Shown: positions 33,610-41,969, counted from the first letter of the stretch. The stretch: 64,000 bases of DNA from Anaerolentibacter hominis (GCF_032380675.1 NZ_JAWDIX010000001.1:1364001-1428000), one strand, 5' to 3'. Program-made: numbers and translations. Notes: generated by a model from the sequence alone, not told the origin.

Positions 33610-34857
33610 ATGGCATATATCAGTATGATTCCGTCGTATGACGCGGGAGGAACTGAGATAGAAAACTTAAGTAAACTGGCCAAAGAAGCATCCTATCAGG
33701 GAGCGGACGAGCTTTATTTTTATCAGTACTCCGAGGATGAAAAGGTATTTGAGAGCTTTCTCCATGAGATGAAGGAGGTCTCCAAGCAGGTCGACATTCC
33801 ATTTATGATCGGTATCTATGTGAGACGCTTCGAGGATGTTAAAAAGGCCTTTTATACCGGTGCTTCAAAGGTAGTATTAAATGCCAGAAAGTGCCAGAAT
33901 ACCGAGGTGATTCTGGAGGCGGTGGAGCGGTTCGGCGGCAGCCATATCGTGGTTGATGTTACCGAAATAGAGGTGACGGAGAGAATAGCCCAGGAGCTGA
34001 CCCAGTTTGGTGTGAAATATCTTCTTTTGTCGGAGGAGAGTTTGAGCAAGGCGCAGGATCTGCTGGACGCAGGATTTTCTCTGTATCAGTTCCTGTGGGA
34101 CTTTGATGAGAGGACTCTGGATCTGATCCGCGATGAGGGAATGGCCGGAATCTGTCTGAAAAATCCGGAGGGTGAATTGATGGGCCGCAAACAGGCTCTG
34201 AAAGCCCAGGGAATCCAGGTCAATACTTTTGACAGCTGTATGAAATTTTCAGAGCTGAAAACAAATACAGATGGTCTGGTGCCGTGCATTGTACAGGATT
34301 TTAAGACAGATGAAGTGCTGATGATGGCGTATATGAATCAGGAAGCGTTCGAAAAGACGGTTGCTTCCGGCAGAATGACATATTATAGCAGAAGCAGGGA
34401 ATGTCTCTGGATAAAGGGCGAAACATCCGGGCATTATCAGTATGTAAAGGAATTAAAAATTGACTGTGACAACGATACGCTGCTGGCCAAAGTGGTACAG
34501 ATCGGCGCGGCCTGCCATACGGGAAACAGAAGCTGTTTTTACCGGGACCTGATTGTGAAGGAATACAGCAAGGTGAATCCGCTGACGGTGCTGACGGATG
34601 TATATGATACGATCATTGACCGGCGGCTCCATCCCAAGGAAGGCTCTTATACAAACTATCTCTTTGACAAAGGGATAGATAAAATACTGAAAAAGTGCGG
34701 AGAAGAGGCGACGGAAATTGTGATCGCGGCCAAAAATCCAGATGCGGAAGAATTGAAATACGAAATTTCTGATTTTCTGTACCATATGATGGTTCTGATG
34801 GCGGAATGCGGACTTGACTGGAACGATATTATCAAGGAGCTTTCCCACAGAAGATAA
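33610..34857 (+). CDS. hisI: Fusion of a degenerate HisF/HisA-like domain with HisI and HisE
   Basis: Three parts are visible in 415 residues. Residues 1 to about 207 resemble the HisF/HisA barrel (GADELYFYQY, VDIPFMIGIYVRRFEDVKKA, GASKVVLNARKCQNTEV), retaining Asp11 and Asp116 at the places of the catalytic Asp pair but lacking the Gly-rich phosphate loops. Residues about 211-314 are HisI cyclohydrolase, with DCDNDTLL and AACHTGNRSCFY metal ligands. Residues about 325-415 are HisE pyrophosphatase, with KKCGEEATEIVIAAKN. HisI and HisE perform steps 2 and 3 of histidine synthesis. ATG 33610 is favoured, nine bases after AAAGGA; ATG 33601 abuts it. Confidence 0.92.
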   Translation: MAYISMIPSYDAGGTEIENLSKLAKEASYQGADELYFYQYSEDEKVFESFLHEMKEVSKQVDIPFMIGIYVRRFEDVKKAFYTGASKVVLNARKCQNTEVILEAVERFGGSHIVVDVTEIEVTERIAQELTQFGVKYLLLSEESLSKAQDLLDAGFSLYQFLWDFDERTLDLIRDEGMAGICLKNPEGELMGRKQALKAQGIQVNTFDSCMKFSELKTNTDGLVPCIVQDFKTDEVLMMAYMNQEAFEKTVASGRMTYYSRSRECLWIKGETSGHYQYVKELKIDCDNDTLLAKVVQIGAACHTGNRSCFYRDLIVKEYSKVNPLTVLTDVYDTIIDRRLHPKEGSYTNYLFDKGIDKILKKCGEEATEIVIAAKNPDAEELKYEISDFLYHMMVLMAECGLDWNDIIKELSHRR

Positions 34858-34859
34858 TC

Positions 34860-34888
34860 TTGTCATCCGGAGAATTTTCAGTTATAAT
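34860..34888 (+). promoter_or_regulatory. Sigma-A promoter of the small-membrane-protein/alaS unit
   Basis: TTGTCA (34860-34865) and TATAAT (34883-34888) are exactly 17 bases apart. The -35 box begins two bases after the HisIE stop codon. The predicted transcript has a leader of about 185 nt. Confidence 0.78.
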
Positions 34889-34894
34889 ACAACC

Positions 34895-35077
34895 ATTGAG
34901 CAATGGGCTGATTTTGGCGTATATTCCCGGACGGTGTCATTGCCCGGATGAATTTGTTTGTAAAAGCCGAAGCGTTTTTTTGCGTTTCGGCTTTCAGACG
35001 GTACAAGGCCAGGGATCTCAGACACAAAATGGATGGTCCCGGAACAAAAATATGCAGCTGTTTGGAGGTGCTTTTTA
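34895..35077 (+). promoter_or_regulatory. Long leader with a U-rich-loop hairpin, not a recognisable T-box
   Basis: The leader contains CATTG/CAATG, two copies of CCCGG (34927 and 34943 region), and a strong stem AAAGCCGAA/TTCGGCTTT (34963-34971 with 34986-34994) whose loop holds seven T. I looked for the T-box core (GGTGGTACCGCG-like) and found none. The stem could be an attenuator, or the RNA could end in the loop T run. No other gene is visible. Confidence 0.45.
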
Positions 35078-35209
35078 ATGTCATTCCTGCTGGGTTTTAT
35101 TCAATATCTGATCAAGTACATTTTCTTTCTGGCGGTGGCCTTTGGCGGTATTATGCTGGGCAAGAAGGTGAAAGACGTCAGAACCGCCAGAAAAAGCGGA
35201 CAAGATTAA
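35078..35209 (+). CDS. Small single-pass membrane protein, 43 residues
   Basis: ATG 35078 is nine bases after a perfect GGAGG (35064-35068), and the frame ends with TAA 35207-35209. The product starts with MSFLLGFIQYLIKYIFFLAV, continues as one hydrophobic segment to about residue 28, and ends in a basic tail rich in Lys and Arg (KKVKDVRTARKSGQD). This predicts an inner-membrane protein with a cytoplasmic basic tail. It lies 15 bases upstream of alaS, in the same transcript. I do not know its function. Confidence 0.8.
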   Translation: MSFLLGFIQYLIKYIFFLAVAFGGIMLGKKVKDVRTARKSGQD

Positions 35210-35224
35210 TGGGGAGGCTATGGT

Positions 35225-37861
35225 TTGAAAGCGTATGGTGTAAATGAGCTCAGGGAAATGTTCCTGAAGTTCTTTGAAAGTAAAGGACATTTGAGGATGA
35301 AAAGTTTTTCTCTGATTCCTCAGAATGATAATAGTTTGTTATTGATTAATTCGGGTATGGCCCCGTTAAAACCATTTTTTACCGGTCAGGAGATTCCGCC
35401 GTGCAAGCGTGTGACGACCTGTCAGAAGTGTATTCGTACCGGCGACATTGAGAATGTGGGAAAGACCGCCAGACACGGTACTTTTTTTGAGATGCTGGGG
35501 AACTTTTCCTTCGGCGATTATTTTAAGAATGAAGCGATTGCCTGGTCCTGGGAGTTTTTAACCGAGGTGATCGGGATGGACCCGGACAGGCTGTATCCGT
35601 CCATCTACCTGGATGACGACGAGGCCTTTGATATCTGGAATAAAGAGATCGGCATTGCGCCGGAGCGGATTTTCCGCTTTGGAAAGGAAGATAATTTCTG
35701 GGAGCACGGCGCAGGTCCCTGCGGCCCCTGTTCAGAGATTTATTACGACAGAGGAGAGAAGTACGGTTGCGGAAGTCCGGACTGTACGGTGGGCTGTGAG
35801 TGCGACCGGTATATTGAGATCTGGAATAATGTATTTACGCAGTTTGAGAATGACGGCAACGGAAATTATGAGGAACTGAGCCATAAAAATATTGATACCG
35901 GCATGGGATTAGAGAGACTGGCTGTTGTCTGTCAGGACGTGGACTCTATCTTTGATGTGGATACGATCAAAGCGCTCAGGGACAAGGTATGTGAGATAGC
36001 CGGAGTTACTTATATGACAGATGCAGAGAAGGATGTGTCCATCCGTCTGATCACGGATCATATCCGTTCCGTTACGTTTATGACCTCCGACGGTATCATA
36101 CCTTCCAACGAGGGAAGAGGTTATGTGCTGCGCCGGCTTCTGAGAAGAGCGGCAAGACACGGAAGGCTGCTGGGAATTCAGGGACGTTTTCTGGCCAAAC
36201 TTGCGGAGACCGTAATCGTGGAATCGAAGGACGGTTATCCGGAATTAGAAGAAAAACGGGATTATATCCTAAAGTTAATCACGATTGAGGAAGATAATTT
36301 TAATAAAACGATAGATCAGGGCCTGTCTATTCTGGCGGATATGGAGGCATCTCTGGTTCAGAACAAAGAAAAGACGCTGAACGGGGATGACGCCTTTAAG
36401 CTGTATGATACTTACGGTTTCCCTCTGGATCTCACGAAGGAAATACTTTCGGAAAAAGGCTTTGCCGTGGATGAAGACGGCTTTAAGAAAGCCATGGATG
36501 TACAGAGAAGGACGGCTAGGGAAGCCCGTGCCGTTACCAATTATATGGGCGCGGATGAGACGATTTATCAGTCTATTGATCCGGCTGTCACCTCAGAATT
36601 TGTGGGCTATGACCGTCTGACCCATACCTCTTCTATTCTTGTAATGACCACTGAGACAGAGATCGTGGAAGAGCTTAATGCGGATCAGAGTGGTACCATT
36701 ATTGTGGCTCAGACTCCGTTCTACGGCACGATGGGCGGTCAGACCGGCGATGTGGGTGTTATTACAACGCCTTCGGCTATATTCGAGGTGGAAGATACGA
36801 TACATCTCCAGGGCGGCAAGATCGGCCATGTGGGTTACGTGAAGGAAGGCGTTTTCAAAACCGGTGAAAACGTTACTCTCACTGTGGATGAAGCCGTTCG
36901 CAATGCAACCTGCAAGAACCACAGCGCGACCCATCTGCTGCAGAAAGCACTGCGCATGGTTCTGGGCAGCCATGTAGAACAGGCGGGTTCTCTGGTTGAT
37001 AAAGACCATCTGCGTTTTGACTTTACTCATTTCTCCGCTATGACACCGGAAGAGATTGAGAAGGTCGAGGCTATCGTTAACGAAGAAATCGCCAGGGCAC
37101 TTCCGGTCATGACACAGGAAATGACGATGGAGGAAGCCAAAAAGACCGGTGCGATGGCGCTCTTTGGAGAAAAATACGGCGATGTGGTGCGAGTGGTCCG
37201 TATGGGAGATTTCAGCACGGAGCTCTGTGGCGGTACACATGTGGCTAATACGGCTGCCGTAACCGCGTTTAAGGTTGTTTCTGAGACGGGCATCGCGGCT
37301 GGTGTGAGACGTATTGAGGCTCTGACCAGCGCAGGTGTATTCGCTTATTATAAAAAGGCTGAGGCTGAGTTAAATGAAGCGGCCCGCGCGGTAAAGGCAG
37401 AACCGGCTATGCTGGTGAGAAAGATTGAGGCGCTTCAGGAAGAGTTAAAGGGTTTGAAATCCGAGAACGAAAAGCTGAAGAGCAAACTGGCCGGAAGCGC
37501 GGCAGGAGATGCGTTGAGCCAGGTAAAAGAGATCAAAAATGTGAAATTCCTGGCGCTGAAGGTGCAGGATGTGGACATGAACAGTCTGCGTACGTTGGGA
37601 GACCAGCTTAAAGATAAACTGGGCGATGGGGTCATTTTACTGGCTTCTGCGGTAAATGGCAAGGTCAATCTGATGGCAATGGCTACGGAAGCGGCAGTGA
37701 AGCAGGGTGCCCATGCGGGGAACCTGATTAAAGGAGTTGCCGGCTTTGTGGGCGGCGGCGGCGGCGGCCGGCCGAATATGGCTCAGGCAGGCGGAAAAGA
37801 TCCGTCCGGCATTGATAAAGCGCTGGCTGAAGCTGAAACTGTTCTGGCAGCACAGCTGTAA
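35225..37861 (+). CDS. alaS: Alanyl-tRNA synthetase
   Basis: AlaRS charges tRNA-Ala and edits mischarged Ser and Gly. The 878-residue protein has class II motifs (NSGMAPLKPFF, RHGTFFEMLGNFSFGDYF, IDTGMGLERLAVV), the editing domain with NHSATHLLQKALR and the Cys/His zinc-site motif ELCGGTHV, then a C-Ala domain with GGGGGGRPNMAQAGGKD. A Cys-rich insert (GCGSPDCTVGCECDR) lies near residue 180. The start is TTG 35225 seven bases after GGGGAGG; the ATG at 35220 is out of frame. Confidence 0.96.
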   Translation: MKAYGVNELREMFLKFFESKGHLRMKSFSLIPQNDNSLLLINSGMAPLKPFFTGQEIPPCKRVTTCQKCIRTGDIENVGKTARHGTFFEMLGNFSFGDYFKNEAIAWSWEFLTEVIGMDPDRLYPSIYLDDDEAFDIWNKEIGIAPERIFRFGKEDNFWEHGAGPCGPCSEIYYDRGEKYGCGSPDCTVGCECDRYIEIWNNVFTQFENDGNGNYEELSHKNIDTGMGLERLAVVCQDVDSIFDVDTIKALRDKVCEIAGVTYMTDAEKDVSIRLITDHIRSVTFMTSDGIIPSNEGRGYVLRRLLRRAARHGRLLGIQGRFLAKLAETVIVESKDGYPELEEKRDYILKLITIEEDNFNKTIDQGLSILADMEASLVQNKEKTLNGDDAFKLYDTYGFPLDLTKEILSEKGFAVDEDGFKKAMDVQRRTAREARAVTNYMGADETIYQSIDPAVTSEFVGYDRLTHTSSILVMTTETEIVEELNADQSGTIIVAQTPFYGTMGGQTGDVGVITTPSAIFEVEDTIHLQGGKIGHVGYVKEGVFKTGENVTLTVDEAVRNATCKNHSATHLLQKALRMVLGSHVEQAGSLVDKDHLRFDFTHFSAMTPEEIEKVEAIVNEEIARALPVMTQEMTMEEAKKTGAMALFGEKYGDVVRVVRMGDFSTELCGGTHVANTAAVTAFKVVSETGIAAGVRRIEALTSAGVFAYYKKAEAELNEAARAVKAEPAMLVRKIEALQEELKGLKSENEKLKSKLAGSAAGDALSQVKEIKNVKFLALKVQDVDMNSLRTLGDQLKDKLGDGVILLASAVNGKVNLMAMATEAAVKQGAHAGNLIKGVAGFVGGGGGGRPNMAQAGGKDPSGIDKALAEAETVLAAQL

Positions 37862-37894
37862 TAAAATTTGAATAAATGATATTCAAGCGGAAGA

Positions 37895-37940
37895 GAGCCG
37901 CAAAGCCTTGTGTGATCAGGCTTTGCGGCTCAAAGTTTTT
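37895..37940. terminator. Bidirectional terminator between alaS and the UvrA-like gene
   Basis: GAGCCGCAAAGCCT (37895-37908) and AGGCTTTGCGGCTC (37918-37931) form a perfect 14-bp stem with a nine-base loop, then AAAGTTTTT. It lies between convergent genes and can serve the rightward transcript with its T run. Confidence 0.88.
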
Positions 37941-37954
37941 ATCTTATAGGAAAC

Positions 37955-40192
37955 TTAGAGTGATGCCCTCAGGCAGTCAGCGGTAAGTGTTTTGGCATGC
38001 CGTATCATGTCCGCAGGCGTTCCGGTAAAGACCACCTCTCCGCCGTTTTTACCGCCGTCAGGGCCGATATCTATGATCCAGTCGGCTTGTTTCATCACGT
38101 CAAGGTTGTGCTCAATCACCACGAGGGTATTTCCCTGAGAAACAATATGATCAAACAGCTTCAGCAGATTTTGAATATCCGACATATGCAGGCCGGTAGT
38201 CGGCTCATCCATCACGATGATGCCGCCCTTTTTTTCGAGATTTTTAGACAGTTTCATTCTCTGGCGCTCGCCGCCGGAGAGTGTGCTAAGAGGCTGTCCT
38301 AATGTGAGATAGGATAATCCAACCTGCTGCATCAATTTAAGCTTCTTTACTATCTTGCTGTCATCGAACAGCTCCAGTGCCTGAGAGGCGGTAAGCCGAA
38401 GCAGTTCTACTATATTTTTTCCTTTGTAAGTACAGGAGAGTGCTTCATTGTTATACCGGACTCCGTCGCAGGCCTCACATACAGTGACGATCGGGTCCAT
38501 GAATGCCAGCTCTGTCACGATGACACCCTTGCCGCCGCATACGGGGCAGGCGCCGGCGGAATTAAAACTGAACAGGCTGTCCGGTTTGCCGTTCTCCCGT
38601 GCCATCAGCCTCCGTATTCCATCAAAAAAACCAAGGTAGGAAGCCGGGGTAGAACGGTTTGTGGCTGTGATGGGCCCCTGATCCACCATCACAATCTCGT
38701 TTTTATACTGTCCGGCAAATACCCGGGAAATCAATGTGCTCTTTCCCGAACCGGCCACTCCGGTTACGACAGTCATAATCCCCAGAGGAATATCTACATC
38801 CACATGCTTTAAATTGTGCAGATTTGCGCCCCGTACCGGCAGACTGGCAGATGAGGGACGAGGATTATATTTGACCGGCAGAGAATGAAGCATTGCTTTT
38901 CCGGTCAGTGTATCGGATTGAAGCAGTTCCTGGTAACTGCCTGTAAACATAATTTCCCCTCCGTGCTGGCCTGCCCGGGGGCCCACATCGACCACGTAGT
39001 CTGCGATGGAAATAACGTCCCTGTCATGTTCCACCACAAGCACGGTATTGCCCCTGTCCCGAAGCTGCTTCAGCAGGCTATTCATTCGGCAGACATCCCG
39101 GGGGTGCATACCGGCGCTGGGCTCATCAAAGATATAGGTCATGCCGGTCAGGCTGCTGCCCATGTAACGGACTAGTTTCAGCCTCTGTGCCTCGCCGCCG
39201 GACAGGGACGGCGTATCCCGGTTCAGATGGAGATAGGGCAAACCGATCTCGATCATTCTGTCCAGACCCTCTATAATCGTCTGAACAAGTATAGCCACTG
39301 TTTTATCTGTTATCTGCATTAGAATATCGCGAAGCTGGGTCAGTTCCATCCTGCACATGTCTGCAATGGAATATCCGGCAATTTTACACTGCAGGACAGC
39401 TGCATTTAACCGTTTTCCGTGGCAGTCAGGACATTCCATCTCAGCGATGAGATTTTGTGATTTTTCTTTGGTGTGTTTGCTTTTGGAGCTGATATCCCGA
39501 TTAAGAAGAGTTTGCGTATATTTATGAAATATTCCGGTTACTTTTGGATTTTCCTGGCTCCCTTTGCCGTCCCTGGAACCGTAAAGAAGGAGATTATATT
39601 CCTCTGCGGAGTATTCTTTCACCGGTTTGTCAAGATCGAACAGTCCTGACTGCGCGTACTGTCTCCAGTACCAGGAACCCGGGCGATACAGGGAGTCTTT
39701 GATGCAGCCTTCCCTCCAGGATTTACTGGGATCTATTATGGCTTCTATATCCACTTTTGTGATCTTGCCAAGACCGGAACAGGTTTTGCACATCCCGTCT
39801 GGATCATTGAAGGAGAAGCAGGATGCTGTTCCGGCATAGGGTTTGCCGATTCTGGAATACAGCAGCCGCAGACTGGAATACAGGCCGCTTATCGTTCCCA
39901 CCGTGGAGCGTGCGTTTCCGCCCAGAGGGGACTGGTCCACGATGACCGAAGGCGTTAAATTGTCGATCCGTTCCACCGCCGGCTTGGGATACTTGGGCAG
40001 CCGTGAACGCACGTATGCCGGATAGGTAGCATTCATCTGTCTCTGGGATTCGGCGGCGATGGTATCAAAGACAATGCTGGATTTGCCGGAGCCGGACACT
40101 CCGGTAAAGACTGTTATTTTTTCCTTTGGAATTTGAAACGTGACGTGTTTTAAATTATTTTGAGTCAGTCCCTGGACAATAATATCTGTCAT
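37955..40192 (-). CDS. UvrA-like ABC ATPase, short (UvrA2/DrrC type)
   Basis: The 745-residue protein has two ABC modules, with Walker A GVSGSGKSS and GVAGSGKST, signatures LSGGEAQRLK and LSGGERQRMK, and Walker B DEPSAGMHP and DEPTTGLHM, plus three zinc-binding Cys pairs (CKTCSGLGK, CPDCHGKR, CPVCGGKG). It is about 200 residues shorter than UvrA of excision repair. UvrA2/DrrC-type proteins lack the UvrB-binding region and are linked to resistance to DNA-binding drugs. Soluble and cytoplasmic. It is divergent from an AraC/GyrI regulator. Confidence 0.87.
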   Translation of the reverse strand: MTDIIVQGLTQNNLKHVTFQIPKEKITVFTGVSGSGKSSIVFDTIAAESQRQMNATYPAYVRSRLPKYPKPAVERIDNLTPSVIVDQSPLGGNARSTVGTISGLYSSLRLLYSRIGKPYAGTASCFSFNDPDGMCKTCSGLGKITKVDIEAIIDPSKSWREGCIKDSLYRPGSWYWRQYAQSGLFDLDKPVKEYSAEEYNLLLYGSRDGKGSQENPKVTGIFHKYTQTLLNRDISSKSKHTKEKSQNLIAEMECPDCHGKRLNAAVLQCKIAGYSIADMCRMELTQLRDILMQITDKTVAILVQTIIEGLDRMIEIGLPYLHLNRDTPSLSGGEAQRLKLVRYMGSSLTGMTYIFDEPSAGMHPRDVCRMNSLLKQLRDRGNTVLVVEHDRDVISIADYVVDVGPRAGQHGGEIMFTGSYQELLQSDTLTGKAMLHSLPVKYNPRPSSASLPVRGANLHNLKHVDVDIPLGIMTVVTGVAGSGKSTLISRVFAGQYKNEIVMVDQGPITATNRSTPASYLGFFDGIRRLMARENGKPDSLFSFNSAGACPVCGGKGVIVTELAFMDPIVTVCEACDGVRYNNEALSCTYKGKNIVELLRLTASQALELFDDSKIVKKLKLMQQVGLSYLTLGQPLSTLSGGERQRMKLSKNLEKKGGIIVMDEPTTGLHMSDIQNLLKLFDHIVSQGNTLVVIEHNLDVMKQADWIIDIGPDGGKNGGEVVFTGTPADMIRHAKTLTADCLRASL

Positions 40193-40252
40193 TTGTTTAT
40201 ACCTTTTAACCTTTCCTGACTGTTTTTACTTCCATCTGCAGCAATGCATTAC

Positions 40253-40335
40253 AGTATAGCACGGACATCCGTCCTATTCCTGACATTTTTTGCTTTCTTT
40301 TGTCTGTAGAGAGAGCATTGGTTATATGGTATAAT
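40253..40335. promoter_or_regulatory. Divergent promoters with a small palindrome between UvrA-like and AraC-type genes
   Basis: Leftward, TGC-TATACT forms an extended -10 (minus strand, box at 40258-40253). A palindrome ACGGA-CA-TCCGT (40261-40272) sits just upstream of this box, a plausible operator site. Rightward, TGG-TATAAT (40327-40335) is an extended -10 without a clear -35. The 169-base gap holds no gene. Confidence 0.5.
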
Positions 40336-40361
40336 TTTTAACAAAAAGGATAAATACTGCC

Positions 40362-41225
40362 TTGAGTCGATTATCACCAATAGAACGGGCAATTGAATAT
40401 ATCGAAGGCCATCTGCATGAAAATATCGGTTTAGACGATGTGTCGAGAGAGGTTGGATATTCTTATTATCACATGACGAGGCTTTTTTCGTCTGTATTAG
40501 GGGAGTCTGTCGGCCGATACATTAATAGACGCAGGTTATATAACGCCTCAGGGGAATTGCTCCATTCCAGCCGGCGGATTCTTGACATCGCGCTGGAAAG
40601 CGGGTTTGAATCACCGGAGGCATTTTGCAGGGCGTTTAAGGCTGCGTTTGGAAGTAGTCCTATTGAGTACCGTAAAGCAGGACTTGATCTGGTTGTGAGT
40701 GCTAAAAAGCAACTGGCCTCTGAGGATGTGGCTCATATCGCGAATAATATTTCGCGCACGCCTGAAATCCTTGTATTAAAAGAGACGAGGGTGGCAGGCA
40801 TCAGGGGGACAGCCTCGCTTTTCAATAACCAGCTCCCTCAATTGTGGGAGCAATTTCTGCATCGTTACAAGAAAATATATGATACCGCGGGTATTGGATA
40901 TAGTATTTGCGAGACACGTCGAACCGCATATAATGAGGAGGGGGATGTTTCTTTTGGGGTATTGGCGGGCTGTCCTGTGGGGGAGAACGACAGTATTCCT
41001 GAGGCATTGACCGAAAAAACACTGAGCGCGGGGAGATATGCTGTTTTTACACACCGGGGAACGCTGGCAAACCTGTTTAAAACTTATCAGTATATCTATG
41101 GGATATGGCTGACTGCGGCGAAAGAGGAACTGGATGACCGTGAGGATTTTGAAGTGTATGAACATGCGGTGCTGTCTTTAGATGATCCGGACAATGAAGT
41201 TAAAATATATATTCCTGTAAAATAG
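40362..41225 (+). CDS. AraC-family regulator with GyrI-like ligand domain
   Basis: The 287-residue protein has two helix-turn-helix motifs at the N-terminus (about 1-105; LDDVSREVGYSYYHMTRLFS and ILDIALESGFESPEAFCRAF), then a GyrI-like/Rob-type effector domain (about 130-287; PEILVLKETRVAGIRG, TLSAGRYAVFTHRG, EVYEHAVLS). GyrI-like domains bind lipophilic drugs and cations. TTG 40362 follows AAAAAGGA at 12-13 bases. Divergence from the UvrA-like gene suggests it controls that gene in response to a toxic compound; this is inference. Confidence 0.88.
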   Translation: MSRLSPIERAIEYIEGHLHENIGLDDVSREVGYSYYHMTRLFSSVLGESVGRYINRRRLYNASGELLHSSRRILDIALESGFESPEAFCRAFKAAFGSSPIEYRKAGLDLVVSAKKQLASEDVAHIANNISRTPEILVLKETRVAGIRGTASLFNNQLPQLWEQFLHRYKKIYDTAGIGYSICETRRTAYNEEGDVSFGVLAGCPVGENDSIPEALTEKTLSAGRYAVFTHRGTLANLFKTYQYIYGIWLTAAKEELDDREDFEVYEHAVLSLDDPDNEVKIYIPVK

Positions 41226-41250
41226 TATGGTCACTTTAGTTTGCTGACAG

Positions 41251-41545
41251 CCTGTAAGCAAGCTTTCTGTCGGTCACTATAATTTATTGGCACCCTGCAA
41301 GCTCGCAAATGCGCTGCATTTACTCGCTTTGTGGCTTGCGCCACATAAATCAAAAAACAGCAATAACCGCCCTGGAAGCAAGCTTTCTGTCGATCACTAT
41401 AGTTTATTGGCACCATGCAAGCTCGCAAATGCGTTGCATTTACTCGCTTTGTGGCTTGCGCCACATAAGTCTAAAAAATGAATAATGCCCTCGGTGAACA
41501 AATTCCCCAATGCATCATTCATTTTTCATCCTTGCATGGTGCCAA
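41251..41545. repeat. Foldback element: 120-base direct repeat pair and nested inverted repeats
   Basis: Two copies of about 100 bases (41251-41351 and 41371-41471) repeat at a period of exactly 120, with few differences. Each contains AAATGC/GCATTT and GCAAGC/GCTTGC stems. The second copy's TTGGCACCATGCAAG (41407-41421) is perfectly inverted at 41531-41545. Inside, AAAAATGAATAATGC (41474-41488) is inverted at 41512-41526 with one mismatch. No gene lies in 41226-41665 apart from the rpsU promoter. The pattern fits a non-autonomous dispersed repeat. Confidence 0.8.
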
Positions 41546-41559
41546 GTTATAAAAAGTGG

Positions 41560-41587
41560 TTGACGAAATGGATTATTGTGATATAAT
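41560..41587 (+). promoter_or_regulatory. Sigma-A promoter of rpsU
   Basis: TTGACG (41560-41565) and TATAAT (41582-41587) are 16 bases apart. The -35 box begins 15 bases after the right arm of the foldback element, so the element may affect this promoter. Confidence 0.75.
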
Positions 41588-41665
41588 TATCTACAGTGCT
41601 ATTCAAATTACCCAAACAGTTGTATAGGCACAATACACAACTGGAGGGAGGTTAGGTGTGAGACT

Positions 41666-41842
41666 ATGTCAAATGTAATCGTAAAAGAGAACGAGACTCT
41701 TGACAGCGCACTCCGCAGATTCAAAAGAAACTGTGCGAAGGCGGGTATTCAGCAAGAGATTCGTAAGAGGGAACATTACGAGAAACCAAGCGTAAGACGT
41801 AAAAAGAAATCCGAAGCTGCTAGAAAACGTAAGTTTAAATAA
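41666..41842 (+). CDS. rpsU: 30S ribosomal protein S21
   Basis: S21 is a small basic protein of the 30S platform involved in initiation. The 58 residues include the family N-terminus VIVKENETLDSALRRFKRNC and end in the basic KKSEAARKRKFK. ATG 41666 is preceded by a GGAGGGAGG run at a slightly long distance of 14 bases. It is a single-gene unit with its own promoter and terminator. Confidence 0.96.
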   Translation: MSNVIVKENETLDSALRRFKRNCAKAGIQQEIRKREHYEKPSVRRKKKSEAARKRKFK

Positions 41843-41867
41843 GTTCGTCATTCTAGTTAAGAGGGAG

Positions 41868-41904
41868 AAGCCCAAAGACTCAGGTCTTTGGGCTTTATTT
41901 TTTT
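41868..41904 (+). terminator. Intrinsic terminator of rpsU
   Basis: AAGCCCAAAGAC (41868-41879) and GTCTTTGGGCTT (41884-41895) form a perfect 12-bp stem with a TCAG loop, followed by TATTTTTTT. The T run is shared with the 5' arm of the next hairpin. Confidence 0.92.
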
Positions 41905-41947
41905 GTTACATAGGAACGTTCTCTAAAGGTTCTTATGTAACAAAAAA
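41899..41947. repeat. 19-bp inverted repeat overlapping the rpsU terminator T run
   Basis: TTTTTTGTTACATA plus GAAC (41899-41917) pairs with GTTC plus TATGTAACAAAAAA (41929-41947), with one G-T pair and an 11-base loop. Neither direction gives a terminal U tract, so it is unlikely to be a simple terminator. It lies upstream of the TetR-type promoter and may be an operator or a repeat. Confidence 0.6.
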
Positions 41948-41969
41948 TATCCTACGCGCTGATCTGTCA

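Noticed and set aside
34895..35077. T-box riboswitch in the alaS leader
   Set aside because: The conserved T-box core and a terminator/antiterminator pair with the GGTGG bulge were looked for and not found.
34860..35078. 72-codon open frame covering the alaS leader
   Set aside because: It begins inside the promoter and has no ribosome binding site, whereas the 43-codon gene at 35078 has a perfect one.
41231..41464. Minus-strand open frame with two similar peptide blocks
   Set aside because: The peptide repetition follows from the 120-base DNA repeat. No ribosome binding site, and the sequence is explained as a repeat element.
41251..41471. CRISPR-like array
   Set aside because: Only two copies of about 100 bases with a near-identical 20-base gap context; unit size and number do not fit CRISPR.
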